DNA of 64,000 nt from Lumbricus terrestris (taxonomy: Eukaryota; Annelida; Clitellata; Crassiclitellata; Lumbricidae): NCBI GenBank assembly GCA_949752735.1, contig OX457052.1:33201844-33265843 (forward strand), written 5' to 3'. Both the position numbers and the translations under genes were made by a program. The stretch's first letter is position 1, and every line of letters starts with the position of its first letter. The notes under the pieces were generated by a model that made no database searches, had not been told where the DNA came from, and saw only the letters and a list, made by a program, of their open reading frames with translations. Shown here piece by piece: positions 11,449 to 22,029 of this stretch.

Positions 11449-14400
11449 CACTGAATATGCTAGTAGTCGTAGAAGTGGGTCTAGTGTCGGCGATTAGCAG
11501 ATGTCGTCTCCTTTCTGATAAACTGATCAGCAAAGACCGTCGTCGTCGTGGTCGTCTCCTCTGACCGATCCATCGTGTCACTAATCACCGAAATAATCCT
11601 AAATGGAGACCAAAGACGATGATGCAAATAACATTATTTGTTGAGACATGGAGGCCTACATGATGCTGTCCAGGCACCCAGAACTCCACTCTCCTCCTCC
11701 TCGTCATCCTCATCCTCATTTTCCTTCTCCCTTGCCCTCCTTGTCCTCCTCCTCCCCTCATCCTCCTCCTCCTCATCGTCCTCCCCCTCCCCTCCTTCTC
11801 CTCGTCCTCCTCCCCTCCTCCTGATCCTCCTCCTCGTCATCCTCATACTCATTTTCCTCCTCCCTCGCCCTCCTCCTCCTCACCCTCGTCCTCCCCTTCC
11901 TCCTCCCTCCTTCTCGTCCTCCCCTCCTTCTACTGCGATTCTTATACCTCCTGTTTCTGACATTAATTCTCTCTTCTTCCCTCTTCCTCCTCCATCTCCT
12001 CCTCTTCATTCTCCTCTATCTCTTCTTAATTGCTACTGAACTTATACAGCCTTAGAACTCTGGCCCTCCCCCCCCTACCCACCTACCCTCTACCCCTGCT
12101 CCCGATTTCCATGAAAATCTTGAGCAGCAGAGTAAGTAACAGGTGTTTGTGCAAATGCTCTACAGAAGTTCCAGCAATGATACCACTTTCTCAGAAGTAC
12201 TGTTAATCCTGGATTAGGCTCCTTACTGGGAATGCACGATAGTCCAGTGGTTAGCGCATTGGACTGTCAAGCGACAGGTCGGGTGTTCAAATCCCCACTA
12301 GGGCAGAAATTTGTTTCGAGATTTCTGCCCCCCCCTAGCTAACTCAGCTATGAAGAGTACACCAACCGTACACTGTTGGTGAAAAGATGGGACGGTGAGG
12401 GAGAGGACTGGCCACCCGCCACACTCATATGCGGAGGCTGAGAAAATGAAGTCGGCTCTTGCACTGCATGCACATGGCTGCCTCAGGGTTTGGCTAGAAG
12501 GCAATGCTCTTCGTCTGGGCTCCATATTCGTGAACTATACAAGTGGGGGCATGGTAGCTGGTTAGAGGGCTTGGCCTCTCCCCTTGTATGCTCAGTGTAT
12601 GGGATTGTGTCTCAAGGTAGTTGAGATGTTTGTGGTGTAGGGACCTCGAGCAAGTCGTTCTCTAACAATATTTTAGAACCTCTATAAATTGATTTTGCAA
12701 TTCTCTGATTAAGTATAATACACCTCCTTCCTGTTGTCCAAGTCGTGTGTCACTTTGCTGCCCAGATATGTGAACTTCTCAGTGTTTCCAAGCTGGATTC
12801 CATTCACTACTGTCTTCTTAATTTATTTCGTAGGTCCTTCTCACCAAACGCCATTGTTTTTGTTTTATCAATGTCGTTCTTGTTGAGGCCAATAATATCC
12901 CTCGTTGTTTAACTTCAAGTACTGTGTGTTCCAATTTCTGTTCATTTTTTCCGATCATTTTCGATGTCGCCGGTTAAGCAAGCATCATACATACATTGTT
13001 GATTTTTATGCCACTGACTGCCTCCTCTATCGGCCTATCCTCTTCTCTGAACTTTGTCCAGAAGTAAGTGAGGTGTGTGTTTGTGTGTGTGTGTTTGTGT
13101 GTGGGTTTGTGTTTGTGTGTGTGTTTGTGTCTCTCAGTTGTATCGGTGTCTTCACTCGCCAATGCTTTGTCTTTTGTGGCCATTTTGAGACCTGTGTCTT
13201 TTTTGCTTTTGATCCCACATCAGATGTCTTTTTGTCCTGCAGTGTTTGGTCTGCCTGCTCCAGGCCTCATCCTCTCCCCTATTGTTCTGTACTGTGCGCT
13301 ATAAGGCTGCATGTCAAATTCTTCTTAAATCTTTGGGGCTGTTTGTATCAGATAATTATATTACGTGCGCGGTGGCCCGTGGGGGTCACCGGATTTAGGC
13401 GATTTCCGTTCGGCAGAGAGGGAGGGGTCTCGTCAAAATGTAGGTTTGCAAAATCAATTTATAATAATTAGGACATCCACATAATTATCCTATTTTGACT
13501 TCGTAAATCCTATTATAACAATCGTCCAACATTTGGCGTTAATTTTGATTATATATTATAATTAAATTCTGTTCTGATCTGAATGTTCAGTAAACCACAA
13601 CAGTTAATGAATTTTAGCAAGGAAATATGATGTTTAAACAAAAGTAGCTACGGTAAAATGAATGTTTTATGAACGACTTTGACTAGTAAACTTTTGTAGG
13701 GGATGGGCGGGGGGGATGATAGAGAAGCTTATTTGTACGTACGCTTAGCAGTGCAGTAGGAGCGTAGGGGTTGAAAATACGATTTTGTGTGCGCGTAATA
13801 ATAATAATATATCTATGGCCCTTTCCAGCACAAGACTGAGTGCCACCTAGGAACGAAGGGTGGGGCTCTCCTTGGACTGGGCTGTCTGTGGAGTGGGTCA
13901 GAATTGTGGTTGTGGGTGTTACTATGGGGTGGAAAGCGATTACCTTATAGTGGTGATTGGTTGTAAACTTGTGCTGTTGCTGTATAGGTATTATGTGTTA
14001 TTGTCAACTGTTCCCCTCCCCTGCCTGACGTGACTGAGCTTCTCATTGCAGATGTAGGGCTTCCGTGTTTGCTGGATGTGGCCTTGGATGATCGTGGCCG
14101 ACTTAACGCCCGGTGGGTGGGGGGAGGGGGTGAGAGGGGAGGGTCTGGACCAACCTGCACAGGCCCTGCAGTCCTCTCCAGTCTACATGAAAGACTTGTC
14201 CTTGAATGTTTTGCAGAAGTCGGTTTCTTAAGGCCTCCGTTATTACGGTCATCCTGTTTTCGTCAAGTTCTATAAGCAACCTGAAAAAAGGAGTCGGCTC
14301 TTTATTTATTTGGTAGGGTGGGGGGGTGCTGGGTGGAGGAGGGTCAACCCGGAATCGACCCCTAAATACTCCAATTCTGTCAATGTGCAAACTTGTGTCG

Positions 14401-17400
14401 ACCATTGTACCCCGTACCTGATTGCCTTTGACTTTTGCACGTGAAGCTATGGTTCAAGGTAAGTTCCAGTGATGGTTAATCAGACTACGCTATTTCAACA
14501 ACAACCGTCTGCGACAGATAACCACCGCCATGCAGTGAATCAATGACAAATCGATACCGTTAATCAGTCTCTCTTTCTTTCTTTGTGTGTGTGTCGCTGT
14601 CTCTGCCTGTCTGTCTCTATATTGCTCTGTCTCGGTGTATCTGTCTCTATCTGTCTCTGTCTGTCTCTATCTGTTTCTCAGCTGACACATTCGTCAGCTG
14701 TTTAGCATCTTCTGTTTTGTGTGTGATGAGACTTAAACTCTTCTGGTCTGTTCACACTCTGACAGTGCCAGTCCCAAGCCTGGATAAAGGAGGAGGGCGA
14801 CACTAATCATCTTTGTTATGACACAGTGTTGTTAAACAACAGACGTGATGAGACTTATTTAGAAAAAAGTTATTATATGCACTTCTTAAAGTTCTTCGTG
14901 CTGCTGCATGCGTTGAAGATATATTTTCAAAGGGTTAAAATTGGTCGAGATTTCAACTTCATTGAGGGTTCACCAACTATGTTTGCATCTGGGTATGCCT
15001 TGTGGAAGTCTTTGGCTGTATGTGTAGTTGGGGGTAAATGGTGATGGGGTGAGGGTGGCATTGACTATGCCTAGTGTTGGTGCTAGCATGTTGCCTATCT
15101 GTCACATAGTTAAAAAGACAGACTTTTTGGTATTCACCTGCTTGAGTACATTTTATATGACCAGTGTGGTTTTTGGGCTTGATTGGATTGGCTGATGCCC
15201 TGTTCATGCTGGTATGATGACAATGATGACGATGATGAATAGATATACATACTTGCATGCACGCACAGTCGCACATATATATATATTATATACCGGTATA
15301 TAATTATTATATATTTATGTACACATACATGCACATGTATGCATTTGCACGCATGTGCATGCACATAGATACCTACACACTTACATGCTTAAACGCAGAT
15401 GCACACATTGCTTACGCTTATACCTCTGTACTACAAGTGCATCTTTCTCCTGTCTCCGAACCACTTTCATTTCTCTGGGTATTTCACACTTGGAGTTCCT
15501 CTGATGGTGTGCACTTTGAGAGCGCTTTATAAATTTATAGATACTTGTACAATGCAACACGCACCCACACACATACACACATATACTCACATACATACAT
15601 ACACACACATATACTCACATACATACATACTTGCATTCACACACACGCACGCAAGCATGCATACATACATGCATGCATCGCGCACACACGCATGCTTGCA
15701 CACACCCATATGCTTATCTTAGAACTTGAGATTTGTGGGGTCGACGTAAATGCCTTTTGTTTACATTTTCTGTTGCAGAATTCCTCCGCCAAGGCCGGAA
15801 GACTGTAAACCACGAAAAGAAATTATTAGGTTACCCAACATTAACAAACAGGAGGACATGTAAGTGCTTTATATCGTCACAGATCTGTCCGCTTTGTCTT
15901 TGAGTACTTACTTTGTCCTTCCCGCACATTGGGCAACGCATTTTTTCTACTCTACATTTCCATTGCCAGTTCTTCAGCCTCCTCCTCCCACGACATCTCC
16001 AGACATTTGAAGTCACTTTTGACCAATTCTTTCATCTACCTCTTTTCATTCTACTTCCAGTATTTCAGGAACATCACCTGTTTCATCCGTACAAACAGCA
16101 TGCCTCATCCAGACATCCACGTTATTCTCTCTCTAACGATGTTCTCCATATCTTCTTCCCGTCTTCTCTCTTTCCCACCATTGTTTTTTTGTTGTTATGT
16201 GTGCACTTGTTGTAGCGCCTTTTTTCAGATTGTGCAATGTGCATACACTGTAGTGTTGTCTGTCTGCCTGCCTGTCTGTCTGTCTGATCTTCTGGTTTTT
16301 TGACCTTATTATTAGGTGGTGTCAGTGGCTACCTTGTGCACCGACATTAAAACTGATGCGAGTTACAATAATGTTTACTTAGTGATTACTATAATGATTA
16401 AATGTTGATTGTTGTAATGCTGTAATCGTAATCTGTAATGCTGTAATCGTAAATTTTTTCATATGCTATACGTAATTCTTAAACATGTGAATCGGAACAC
16501 ATTAAGTGCGGCGTTTTCTCGTATCAATCAAAGTCATGCATTAGGAGTTTTGTGTTCACTGCCGAGATATGCTTCATGACCTTTTCTTGTCGTCATTTCA
16601 AAAAGTTACAGCAGTGTCACATATCGTCATACCAATTTCTAAGGTCTGTCGTTCTTCAGAACAGGCAGTGTTTAAGAAACAGGGCGATGACCAAATAGAG
16701 TAGAGCTCACAAATCACGGTTACTGGTTTCCTGCTAGCAAAATACTTGGGACCAAGCTTTTGCGTAGTTTCCTGTGATGTATGCACCTATAAAATCACAC
16801 ACCAACAGCCTTAAACGTTGGTGGCTGTTGTGGGTTTGCTTGACCCAGTTGCGCGTTTCACATCAGTGGATATTTCTGTGTTAATAGAAAAAAATTCTCA
16901 GCAGCAAGCATTATAGAAAGGTCATTAGCAAATTGTAACAAATTCCTTCTTATCTCTGAGATTGTGACAAAGGTTTCTACAAAGCCTTTTAATGGATATT
17001 GATTCGGTTTTCGTGTAAACATTTAAATTGCATTTAATGAATAGATTAAAGTTGCAGTGTTCTAACAGCAGACACTGCTTTGCAAGCTAGAAACCCAGTG
17101 GACATGATATTCCGGGAATGCAGTCAGCATTATCTTTTAGCTCACATGTATAGCAAATTCTCAGGATCAAACTTACGCTAAGAGCTATAGTTTTTATTAT
17201 GAAATATTTTTATTATCATCATCATTTTATTGTTTTTATTGTGAAATATTATTATTATTTTCATAATTTCTTACATGCGTTCTATTAATTAAATACAAAA
17301 TTTGGGGCTGCTAATTCATGTCTTCCTGAGGCAAACTCAGTTATTTGAAATTTGTGCTTCCCTGGTGTGGGGTAGAACAACCCTGAAAAGTTTCTAAAGC

Positions 17401-20400
17401 CACTGAGACAGTCACTGCAAGGATCATGCGCAAGTCATTCACTCACAATTGCTTAGGCCAAAAAAAATAATGCTGTGTTTCCGGTAACAGAGCTAAAAAA
17501 AATTGGGTAGGTAGGTCGAAAAATATTTTTATTTTGGTAAAATATTTTTATACAGTGACTATCCGAAAAATTATACCCAATTACTCTTTTTTGCATAAAG
17601 GTACACGCTGCAACAAAGTACGTGTTCTAAGCAAGTATAAACTGCCTATTTCCCGACTGTCTGTACCTAAAATTGCTCTAGAAAACAATTCTATTAATTT
17701 CATTTTGTTGATATCTTTTCTGGTAAGATAAAGTTGGAAGGGAAGGGGAAGATGAGTGCGAACAAAACATCACTGCTAGGGGTCGTTCCAGACTGGCCGA
17801 GCCAGTGGCTAGTTACACCTAGAGGTTGCTAGATTTATTTTCCCTAGTCACCGTTAGAGGTGGCTCAAGTGAAAATGATAAGGCTAGATGTTTCTCAAGA
17901 CTGGCGACCAGGAAGTACTTAGGCAGGCGTGAAACTCTAAGTCACTGTAAATAAAAAAAATTGCACAGAATTTTCTGAGTCGCGACAATAAAAGTGAGTT
18001 GTCGGGTTTATACCGGAAACACAACATATTTTTGGCCTAAGATCCAACTATATACGGAAGGCAATGTCGCCGTATTATGTCAATACAAATTTTGAAAAAA
18101 AAAGTTAAAAATTTTTAATAAAAAATTTTTTTTCCTAAAATTTTTTTTTAAATAAATTTTTTTTACAAAATTATTTGAGTCGCGGCGATAAAAGAGGGTC
18201 GGTCGGGTTACCGGAAACACAACATTATTTTTGTTGGCCTTAGCAATCACAATTGCTTGCTATGGATGTTTGTTTTATGTGGTGTGTGTGTGCATGTGTG
18301 TGTGTGTGTGCACTCCTGATAAACATAAACAAGGAGAGCAGATATATCATATTCATGTACCGTTGTGTTTTGTTCAATTTATAATTTAGCACATTATGGT
18401 TAAATTGGAAAGTCAATTTAGGTATATATATATATATATACATATATAATTATATATATATATAATGTAGAACTTTCTGTTTTGTTGTAGTCCATCTCCT
18501 GAGGAGGTTCGTCAATGGCGCGAGTCCTTCGACAGGGTCATGCAGTCCTGCAGTGAGTAACAACTCTAAATACATATACATGTATACATAAACACAAGCA
18601 TATATATACATATATCACTTATCATCCACATTAATTGTGTAACATTGACTTTGATAAAAGTTGTGGATCTTTGATGGTTCGAATAGCTATTCGGCCGAAT
18701 AGATATTTGTCTTCAAAGTGAATACGAAGTGAATGTTCGGTGCAGTCCTAATGAACGCGATACGTTACCATCTTGTAATTTGGTCTTTGTTTTTCGTTTT
18801 TGTTTCAGCCGGGCGTCAGGTTTTTAGGGAATTCTTACGGTCGGAGTACAGCGAGGAGAACATGCTGTTCTGGTTAGCGTGCGAAGACCTTAAAAACGAG
18901 ATGGACAAGCGACTAATCGAGGAGAAGGCGCGGCTAATATACGAAGATTATATATCGATATTATCCCCAAAAGAGGTGAGCACGGTTGCCCGTTGTAGTA
19001 ACCATTGACACAAGTTGTTAGACTTGTTGCCTAGATTAATTGTATTGTACACCAGTGGCGTAACCAGGAATTCATGATGGGGGGGGGGGTTTATGGACTG
19101 GCCATATGCCCTTTCTGACACCAAACCAACAGTATTGCAGTAAATAAAAAGGGAATAAAGTAACAAAGGGAATAACATAAGAAAAACAATTGTTGCTACA
19201 AGCAATTGTTTGGTTTTTTCTTATTCAAGTGGATAAATAACCTTTAAAAAGCCTTTCTTACTTGGCCAATGGGGGTTTTAACCCCCGAAACCCACTTTGT
19301 CTATGCCACTGTTATATACGAGAATTTATAAGGCGCCTTGTAGAGACTCCAGTCGATCATCGACACGAGATGAGATCTCACTTTTGGTTGCCCTTCCTCA
19401 GTGGAAGCAAACTTGTGGGAGACCGTGAGATACTTGGTGGCTATCCTACGTGTCAAGGTATCTACAGCACATTGACGTCTCTTAGGCCATCAGTTTGGTA
19501 GATTGTAACCGGTGGAAAAGAATTGTTGACATACATGCAACGCCCCAGAAGGGCATGCTTCATGAATGAATGAATCTTACAGTACTAACTGTTGGTGAAA
19601 TTATAAAGCACATCTTACAGTGCTAGCTATTGGTGCTGCACTTGTCATCATTGAAACCTTCATTGAAGCCTCTTACTGATTAGTTAACTACTTACAAGTA
19701 CTTATTTCAATGGCTTTGAAAGCCCTCTAGCTACAGTAGTGCAAGTCACAGTTCTCTCAGCGTGACAGCCCCGAGGAAATAAGAAAGATTTCAAGCAGCG
19801 AAGGGCTGAAGATAACACCCCCAATAAGATCTTACTACGGATAGTGGGAGAGAGGTCATTCCACATAGAAGGGCCTACAATGGCGAAGGTGTGGTGTTGG
19901 GTCATGGTTGTCTTTGCCCAGGTGAACTTGGAAATCAAGTTGATCAGCCAACTTTTTTATGCAAGATTTATTTCAATATACAGCTATCCTACACAGCCGT
20001 GATTGACTGTTGATTTTTCAACGTTTATTGTTGGGGCAAATTCTTCACCCCACTGCCAATTTCGACGAATGCCATACGATTTACGGTCCCCCATGTACAA
20101 CGTACATACCATGCTAGAGTGTCTGTATGGCTCCTCCACCTTCGTGCTCGTTTTTCAGTCAGTTTAAATTCTTCACCACTGCTGCCAATTTGATTTGGTG
20201 CAATGCCAGTGGAGGTCTTTATAAATTCTGATTGACCGAGACTAATTGGAACGTTTGCGGGAATCAATAATCAATACGACATCGATGCTGATCAACTGGT
20301 GTTTGTGCCAGAGCGTTACCTCTACCCTAAATCCATCCTCAATTAATTGGTCAATCAGAATATTATATGCATTGCTGCACGACCACCTTAAGATTCCTCC

Positions 20401-21544
20401 TGCCACCGACCCAGGCCCAGACGAAGAAGGTATTCTTAAGCAGAGACTGAACTGAAACCAGATAACGTTGGTGGGCAGGGGAGGGTGAGGGAGGGTGGGT
20501 GTATATCCAGGGGCGATGATCATTCCATGTTGTTGGACTAACCTTCTCGTTATGTAGTGCATGAATTCGGTGGTTTCGATGAGGATAAGCTGGTTTTTAG
20601 GTGTGAGCGAGATGTAGTCTACTAGTGGTGAGTATGTGCTGCACTGTCAGTTAAGAGTTCGGCGGTTCAAATTCACGCCATCGCAGAAATTGGTGTCGAT
20701 ATTTCTGCTCCATCTGTCAGTGGGACGATGAAATGATGGGGCATGGATCGCCCTCCCCCCACCTACCTGCCCTCGTATGCCGAGGCAGAGGTGATGAAGT
20801 CATCGACACTTTTATACCCATTGAAGACGGTTTAGGGTATTGGTTAATATTCTGGCTTGAAGAGTGCAGGATAACTTTCCGCTACCCTCCCAAGGTCCAC
20901 TCAGCCTTCTGATTGGCAGATGGCGTTGGTAGGATGAGTTGTAGGGCATGATGGACGCCCTGTTGTCTGCCATACAGTTAAATTCGACCCCTGTAACTTG
21001 CGATCGTCCATTCATATTGTTGTGAATTGTGATCGTTTTGCGTTGTGTGTCAGTTTGAAATTAAACGAAGATTATTATTATTTTTATTATTATTATTGTT
21101 ATTTATTATTATTATTGTTATTATTGTTTAAAAACCAGTCCAGAATGGCTTTAATCGTTGATTTCTTGGCTGGCGAAAGTGCCCCTAAAAGCTACTGCAT
21201 TGAACCATTATACGGTAATTATTATTATTGTTATATTTGTTATTATTATTATTATTATTATTGCCCATGGCTGCCTCAGGACTGGCATAAGGGACCACCC
21301 CTCTTTTTAGATGGTTTTATTTGAACGATGTTGACGTGCGATTAGATTTCAAGTGTTGTCTGCGTTGCTTGCTGTTGCACAGGTCAGCGTTGACTCCCGG
21401 GTCCGCGAGCTCATCAACTGTAGCATGGCCAACCCAACTACGCAAATCTTCGACGAAGCTCAGATGCAGATCTTCACGCTGATGCAGCGCGACTCGTACC
21501 CGCGGTTCCTCAACTCTCAAGTCTACAAGCGTCTCCTGCAATGA
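5482..21544 (+). CDS. RGS17/19/20-like: RZ-subfamily regulator of G-protein signalling (RGS17/19/20-like), 5' exon missing
   Basis: Five exons join in frame: 5482-5651, 15779-15859, 18491-18552, 18809-18975 and 21383-21544 (TGA). Together they give 213 residues, close to the roughly 210-217 of human RGS17/19/20. Seen in order: a polar N-terminus, a cysteine string ([10 protein letters not shown]), a linker of about 28 residues, then an RGS box from PSPEEVRQW through [20 protein letters not shown] and [18 protein letters not shown] to [13 protein letters not shown]. The family consists of GTPase-activating proteins for Galpha-i/z; the cysteine string is palmitoylated and anchors the protein to membranes (family knowledge). 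Introns are about 10.1 kb, 2.6 kb, 256 bp and 2.4 kb. The first visible exon starts in phase 0 after a good acceptor, so a short upstream exon with the ATG must exist but was not identified. Assignment among RGS17, 19 and 20 is not possible; an invertebrate pro-orthologue is likely. Confidence 0.93.
5765..5980 (+). repeat. tRNA-derived SINE, family 1, near full length
   Basis: Second good copy: GTGGTGGTGTAGTAGTGGGT, GGGCTCGAATCCACC, GTAGGGACCTTGAGTAAGTG, TTTGGCATGAAACTAC and GGGAGCACCTCTGAGTAGAG. It sits in the first RGS intron, just 5' of the hAT-like element at 5990. Confidence 0.82.
5990..7828. mobile_element. hAT-like non-autonomous DNA transposon, 1839 bp
   Basis: The ends are inverted: TAGGGCTGTTG at 5990 and its complement ending at 7828. 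A perfect 8-bp target duplication AAATAAAC lies at 5982-5989 and 7829-7836, as hAT elements make. Both ends carry clusters of GCGATTAA/TTAATCGC words, probably transposase binding sites. No transposase frame is visible. A second element (6521-7353) is nested inside. Located in the first visible RGS intron. Confidence 0.9.
6521..7353. mobile_element. Nested non-autonomous DNA transposon, 833 bp
   Basis: Terminal inverted repeats TAGGGCCCCCAGAAATT (17 bp) are flanked by the 6-bp direct repeat CCTATT at 6515-6520 and 7354-7359. Subterminal GCGCAAATTT-type words cluster at both ends. The 6-bp duplication differs from the 8 bp of hAT, so the superfamily is uncertain. It inserted into the older element at 5990-7828. 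Confidence 0.82.
8345..8490 (-). repeat. SINE family 2, reverse, 3' half
   Basis: Reverse complement reads GATGGTGAGGAAGAGGCCTG, GCCACCTGCCTTCATATGAT, AAATAAAGTTGCCAATGCTT and ACGTGGCTGCCTCGGG, in line with the 3' half of the copy at 12232. Confidence 0.55.
8580..8700 (-). repeat. Inverted LINE/SINE tail with (CAAT)n
   Basis: A (CAAT)n run is followed by TATATAGCGCCCTTTCAAGG and ACTCAGAGGCGCTCCCG, the reverse complement of the common tail. Confidence 0.6.
8890..9015 (+). repeat. LINE 3' tail
   Basis: Similar to the last 130 bp of the LINE at 41236-41760: CTTTCTCAAAACCATTTTC, TTTCGCGCTGGGAGTGCCTC and a decayed end near TACGATACAATATAAC. Short truncated copy. Confidence 0.55.
9565..9735. repeat. 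(TATG)n-rich tract
   Basis: Imperfect GTATGTAT units, continued in weaker form at 9880-10130. Confidence 0.9.
9715..9800 (-). repeat. Inverted LINE/SINE tail
   Basis: A (TTAT)n run is followed by TATGGCAGCCCTTCAAAGTG and CTACTCAGAAACGCCCC, a diverged reverse copy of the common tail. Confidence 0.45.
10303..10592. mobile_element. hAT-like MITE, 290 bp
   Basis: Inverted ends CAGGGCCGTGTTTAA and (complement) CAGGGCTGTGTTTAA, with flanking CCTATCCT/CCTATCCC (7 of 8). A short internal palindrome around CATTCGGTGCACCGCACCGA lies near the right end. RGS intron. Confidence 0.78.
10605..10690 (-). repeat. tRNA-derived SINE head, family 3
   Basis: On the minus strand GGTGGTGCATTGGATAGCAC (A box) and GAGTTCGAATCCCGAAG (B box) are spaced as in a tRNA. 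No acceptor stem can be formed, so it is not a functional tRNA. A related fragment lies at 60905-60955. Confidence 0.6.
10985..11100 (+). repeat. LINE/SINE-type 3' tail with (GAAT)n end
   Basis: Contains TCGGGAGTACCTCTGAGTAG, GGAGACGCTATGAAAATAC and a (TGAA)n run. This is the same tail as the tRNA-derived SINEs and the LINE ends in this window. Confidence 0.55.
11196..11448. repeat. (GT)n with GTGCGT interruptions, 250 bp
   Basis: Alternating purine-pyrimidine tract ending in a pure (GT) run of about 65 bp. A candidate Z-DNA former. Confidence 0.95.
11690..12035. repeat. Polypyrimidine (CTC/TCC)n tract
   Basis: About 345 bp of mostly C/T, with two longer similar segments (CTCGTCATCCTCATCCTCAT and CTCGTCATCCTCATACTCAT). 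Confidence 0.9.
12232..12535 (+). repeat. tRNA-derived SINE, family 2
   Basis: A box TAGTCCAGTGGTTAGCGCAT and B box GGTGTTCAAATCCCC. These are followed by a stem GGGCAGAAAT ... ATTTCTGCCC, then GGACGGTGAGGGAGAGGACT, GGCCACCCGCCACACTCATA and a 3' part with ACATGGCTGCCTCAGGG. No LINE-type tail is visible, so the family differs from family 1. Confidence 0.72.
12535..12680 (+). repeat. SINE family 1-like fragment
   Basis: GGGGGCATGGTAGCTGG head and GTAGGGACCTCGAGCAAGTC body, directly following a family 2 SINE. Confidence 0.45.
12720..13070 (-). pseudogene. Degenerate LINE reverse-transcriptase fragment
   Basis: Minus-strand reading gives [19 protein letters not shown], then, after breaks, [18 protein letters not shown] and [20 protein letters not shown]. 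These resemble the segment around the F/YxDD motif and the following N..KTK.M and F.YLGS motifs of LINE reverse transcriptases. Stops and frame changes interrupt it. It may belong to the family seen at 400-982. Confidence 0.65.
13590..13750 (+). repeat. Dispersed repeat copy 1
   Basis: AAATATGATGTTTAAACAAA, ACGGTAAAATGAATGTTTTA and AGAGAAGCTTATTTGTACGT match, with changes, the stretch at 34630-34805. Class unknown; the copy may extend left to about 13370. Confidence 0.55.
15440..15560 (+). repeat. LINE 3' tail
   Basis: TTTCATTTCTCTGGGTATTT, CTTGGAGTTCCTCTGATGG and GAGAGCGCTTTATAAATT match the LINE tails at 8890 and 41640. It lies in the large RGS intron, just before the linker exon. Confidence 0.5.
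15779..15859 (+). CDS. RGS gene exon b: linker
   Basis: The exon lies between acceptor ttttctgttgcag and donor AT|GTAAGTG. Its 81 bases continue the frame from the cysteine-string exon (phase 2 in, phase 2 out). It encodes about 27 charged residues ([18 protein letters not shown]...). Its length matches the linker between the cysteine string and RGS box in vertebrate RZ proteins, although the sequence itself is not conserved. Confidence 0.8.
17456..18239. mobile_element. Harbinger-like non-autonomous element, 784 bp
   Basis: Inverted ends start GGCCAAAAAAAATAATG and (complement) GGCCAACAAAAATAATG, continuing into GTGTTTCCGGTAAC. TTA flanks both sides (17453-17455, 18240-18242), the target duplication expected for PIF/Harbinger. 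A third copy of the terminal motif lies inside at about 18008-18040. The insertion splits a SINE family 1-like body (CATTCACTCACAATTGC) in an RGS intron. Confidence 0.72.
18491..18552 (+). CDS. RGS gene exon c: start of RGS box
   Basis: Acceptor ttttgttgtag and donor A|GTGAGTA. The exon encodes [20 protein letters not shown], aligning with the PSPEEVQSWAQSFDKLM-type start of RZ RGS boxes. Phases agree with both neighbours. Confidence 0.92.
18809..18975 (+). CDS. RGS gene exon d: RGS box core
   Basis: Acceptor tttttgtttcag and donor GAG|GTGAGC (phase 0). The exon encodes [20 protein letters not shown] and continues through WLACEDL and [18 protein letters not shown], the most conserved part of the RGS fold, which contacts the Galpha switch regions. 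Confidence 0.96.
19053..19311. mobile_element. hAT-like MITE (CAGTGGCGTA family), 259 bp
   Basis: Begins CAGTGGCGTAACCAGGAATT and ends TATGCCACTG. Flanks TTGTACAC and TTATATAC match at 6 of 8. The interior (AATAACATAAGAAAAACAA, GGGGTTTTAACCCCCGAA) is shared with the reverse copy at 39349-39596. Confidence 0.78.
19700..19940 (-). pseudogene. LINE C-terminal fragment
   Basis: Minus-strand frame [20 protein letters not shown] followed by [13 protein letters not shown], similar to the terminal (F.V.GP..WN.LP..IR ... LK..LF) motif of CR1/L2-like LINEs. It lies within the last RGS intron. Confidence 0.65.
20632..20835 (+). repeat. tRNA-derived SINE, family 2, diverged
   Basis: GGCGGTTCAAATTCACGCC (B box), GCAGAAATT ... 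ATATTTCTGC stem, GGGACGATGAAATGATGG and CCTGCCCTCGTATGCCGAGG follow the same order as the copy at 12232. Confidence 0.6.
21383..21544 (+). CDS. RGS gene terminal coding exon
   Basis: Acceptor ttgctgttgcacag. The exon encodes [15 protein letters not shown]..., then [20 protein letters not shown] and [11 protein letters not shown], then TGA. It completes the C-terminal helices of the RGS box. The chain ends only a few residues after the box, without the Ser-rich tail seen in vertebrate RGS17. Confidence 0.95.
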   Translation, partial: VSVDSRVRELINCSMANPTTQIFDEAQMQIFTLMQRDSYPRFLNSQVYKRLLQ

Positions 21545-21797
21545 CCTTCGGGCAATGACACACACACCAGCCCCCCTCGCAGGAACCCTCTGCTTGACGG
21601 CGGACATCTTAGGACATGGGGGGCGCGTGGGGCGATGCATCGTCGCTGGGGGAAGGACAGGTCGATCTGGACGCACGGAGAATCGACCGGGGTAGTCGAG
21701 GTTTTTCTATCGGGTTTCGTGTTACTTAGAGTTGACCATAGATTTATCTGTAGTTGATGCGCTTTGTTTTCGCCGGCCCTGCTGCGGGTCACTGCGG

Positions 21798-22022
21798 TGG
21801 AGAAGTGGCACGCAGGAGAGGAGTGGAATTGGAGGAGACGGGTGGCGTTGGAAGAGAGAAGTGGCGTAGGAGGATGGGGTGGCATAGAGGGATAGGAGGT
21901 GGCATCGGAGGATAGGGGTGGCATTGGAGATGGGGTGGCATCGAAGGATAAGGGTGGCATCGAAAGTGAGAAGTGGCATTGTAGGATGGGATTGGCATAA
22001 GAGGAGGGCATGGCATTGGTAT
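21798..22022. repeat. Minisatellite with GTGGCAT core, about 20-bp unit
   Basis: Ten or so units of GGGGTGGCATCGGAGGATAG type, starting 254 bp after the RGS stop codon, so possibly within its 3' UTR. Read on the other strand it gives a false MPPLSSDAT-rich frame. Confidence 0.88.
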
Positions 22023-22029
22023 GTTTTAT

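Noticed and set aside
11107..11581. Long open frames on both strands rich in Thr-His, Val-Cys or Cys-Val
   Set aside because: They are translations of the (GT)n tract in all frames and have no family resemblance.
12905..13471. 188-codon plus-strand frame rich in Phe, Val and Cys
   Set aside because: It runs antisense over a decayed LINE fragment and through a (GT)-rich tract; no domain recognised.
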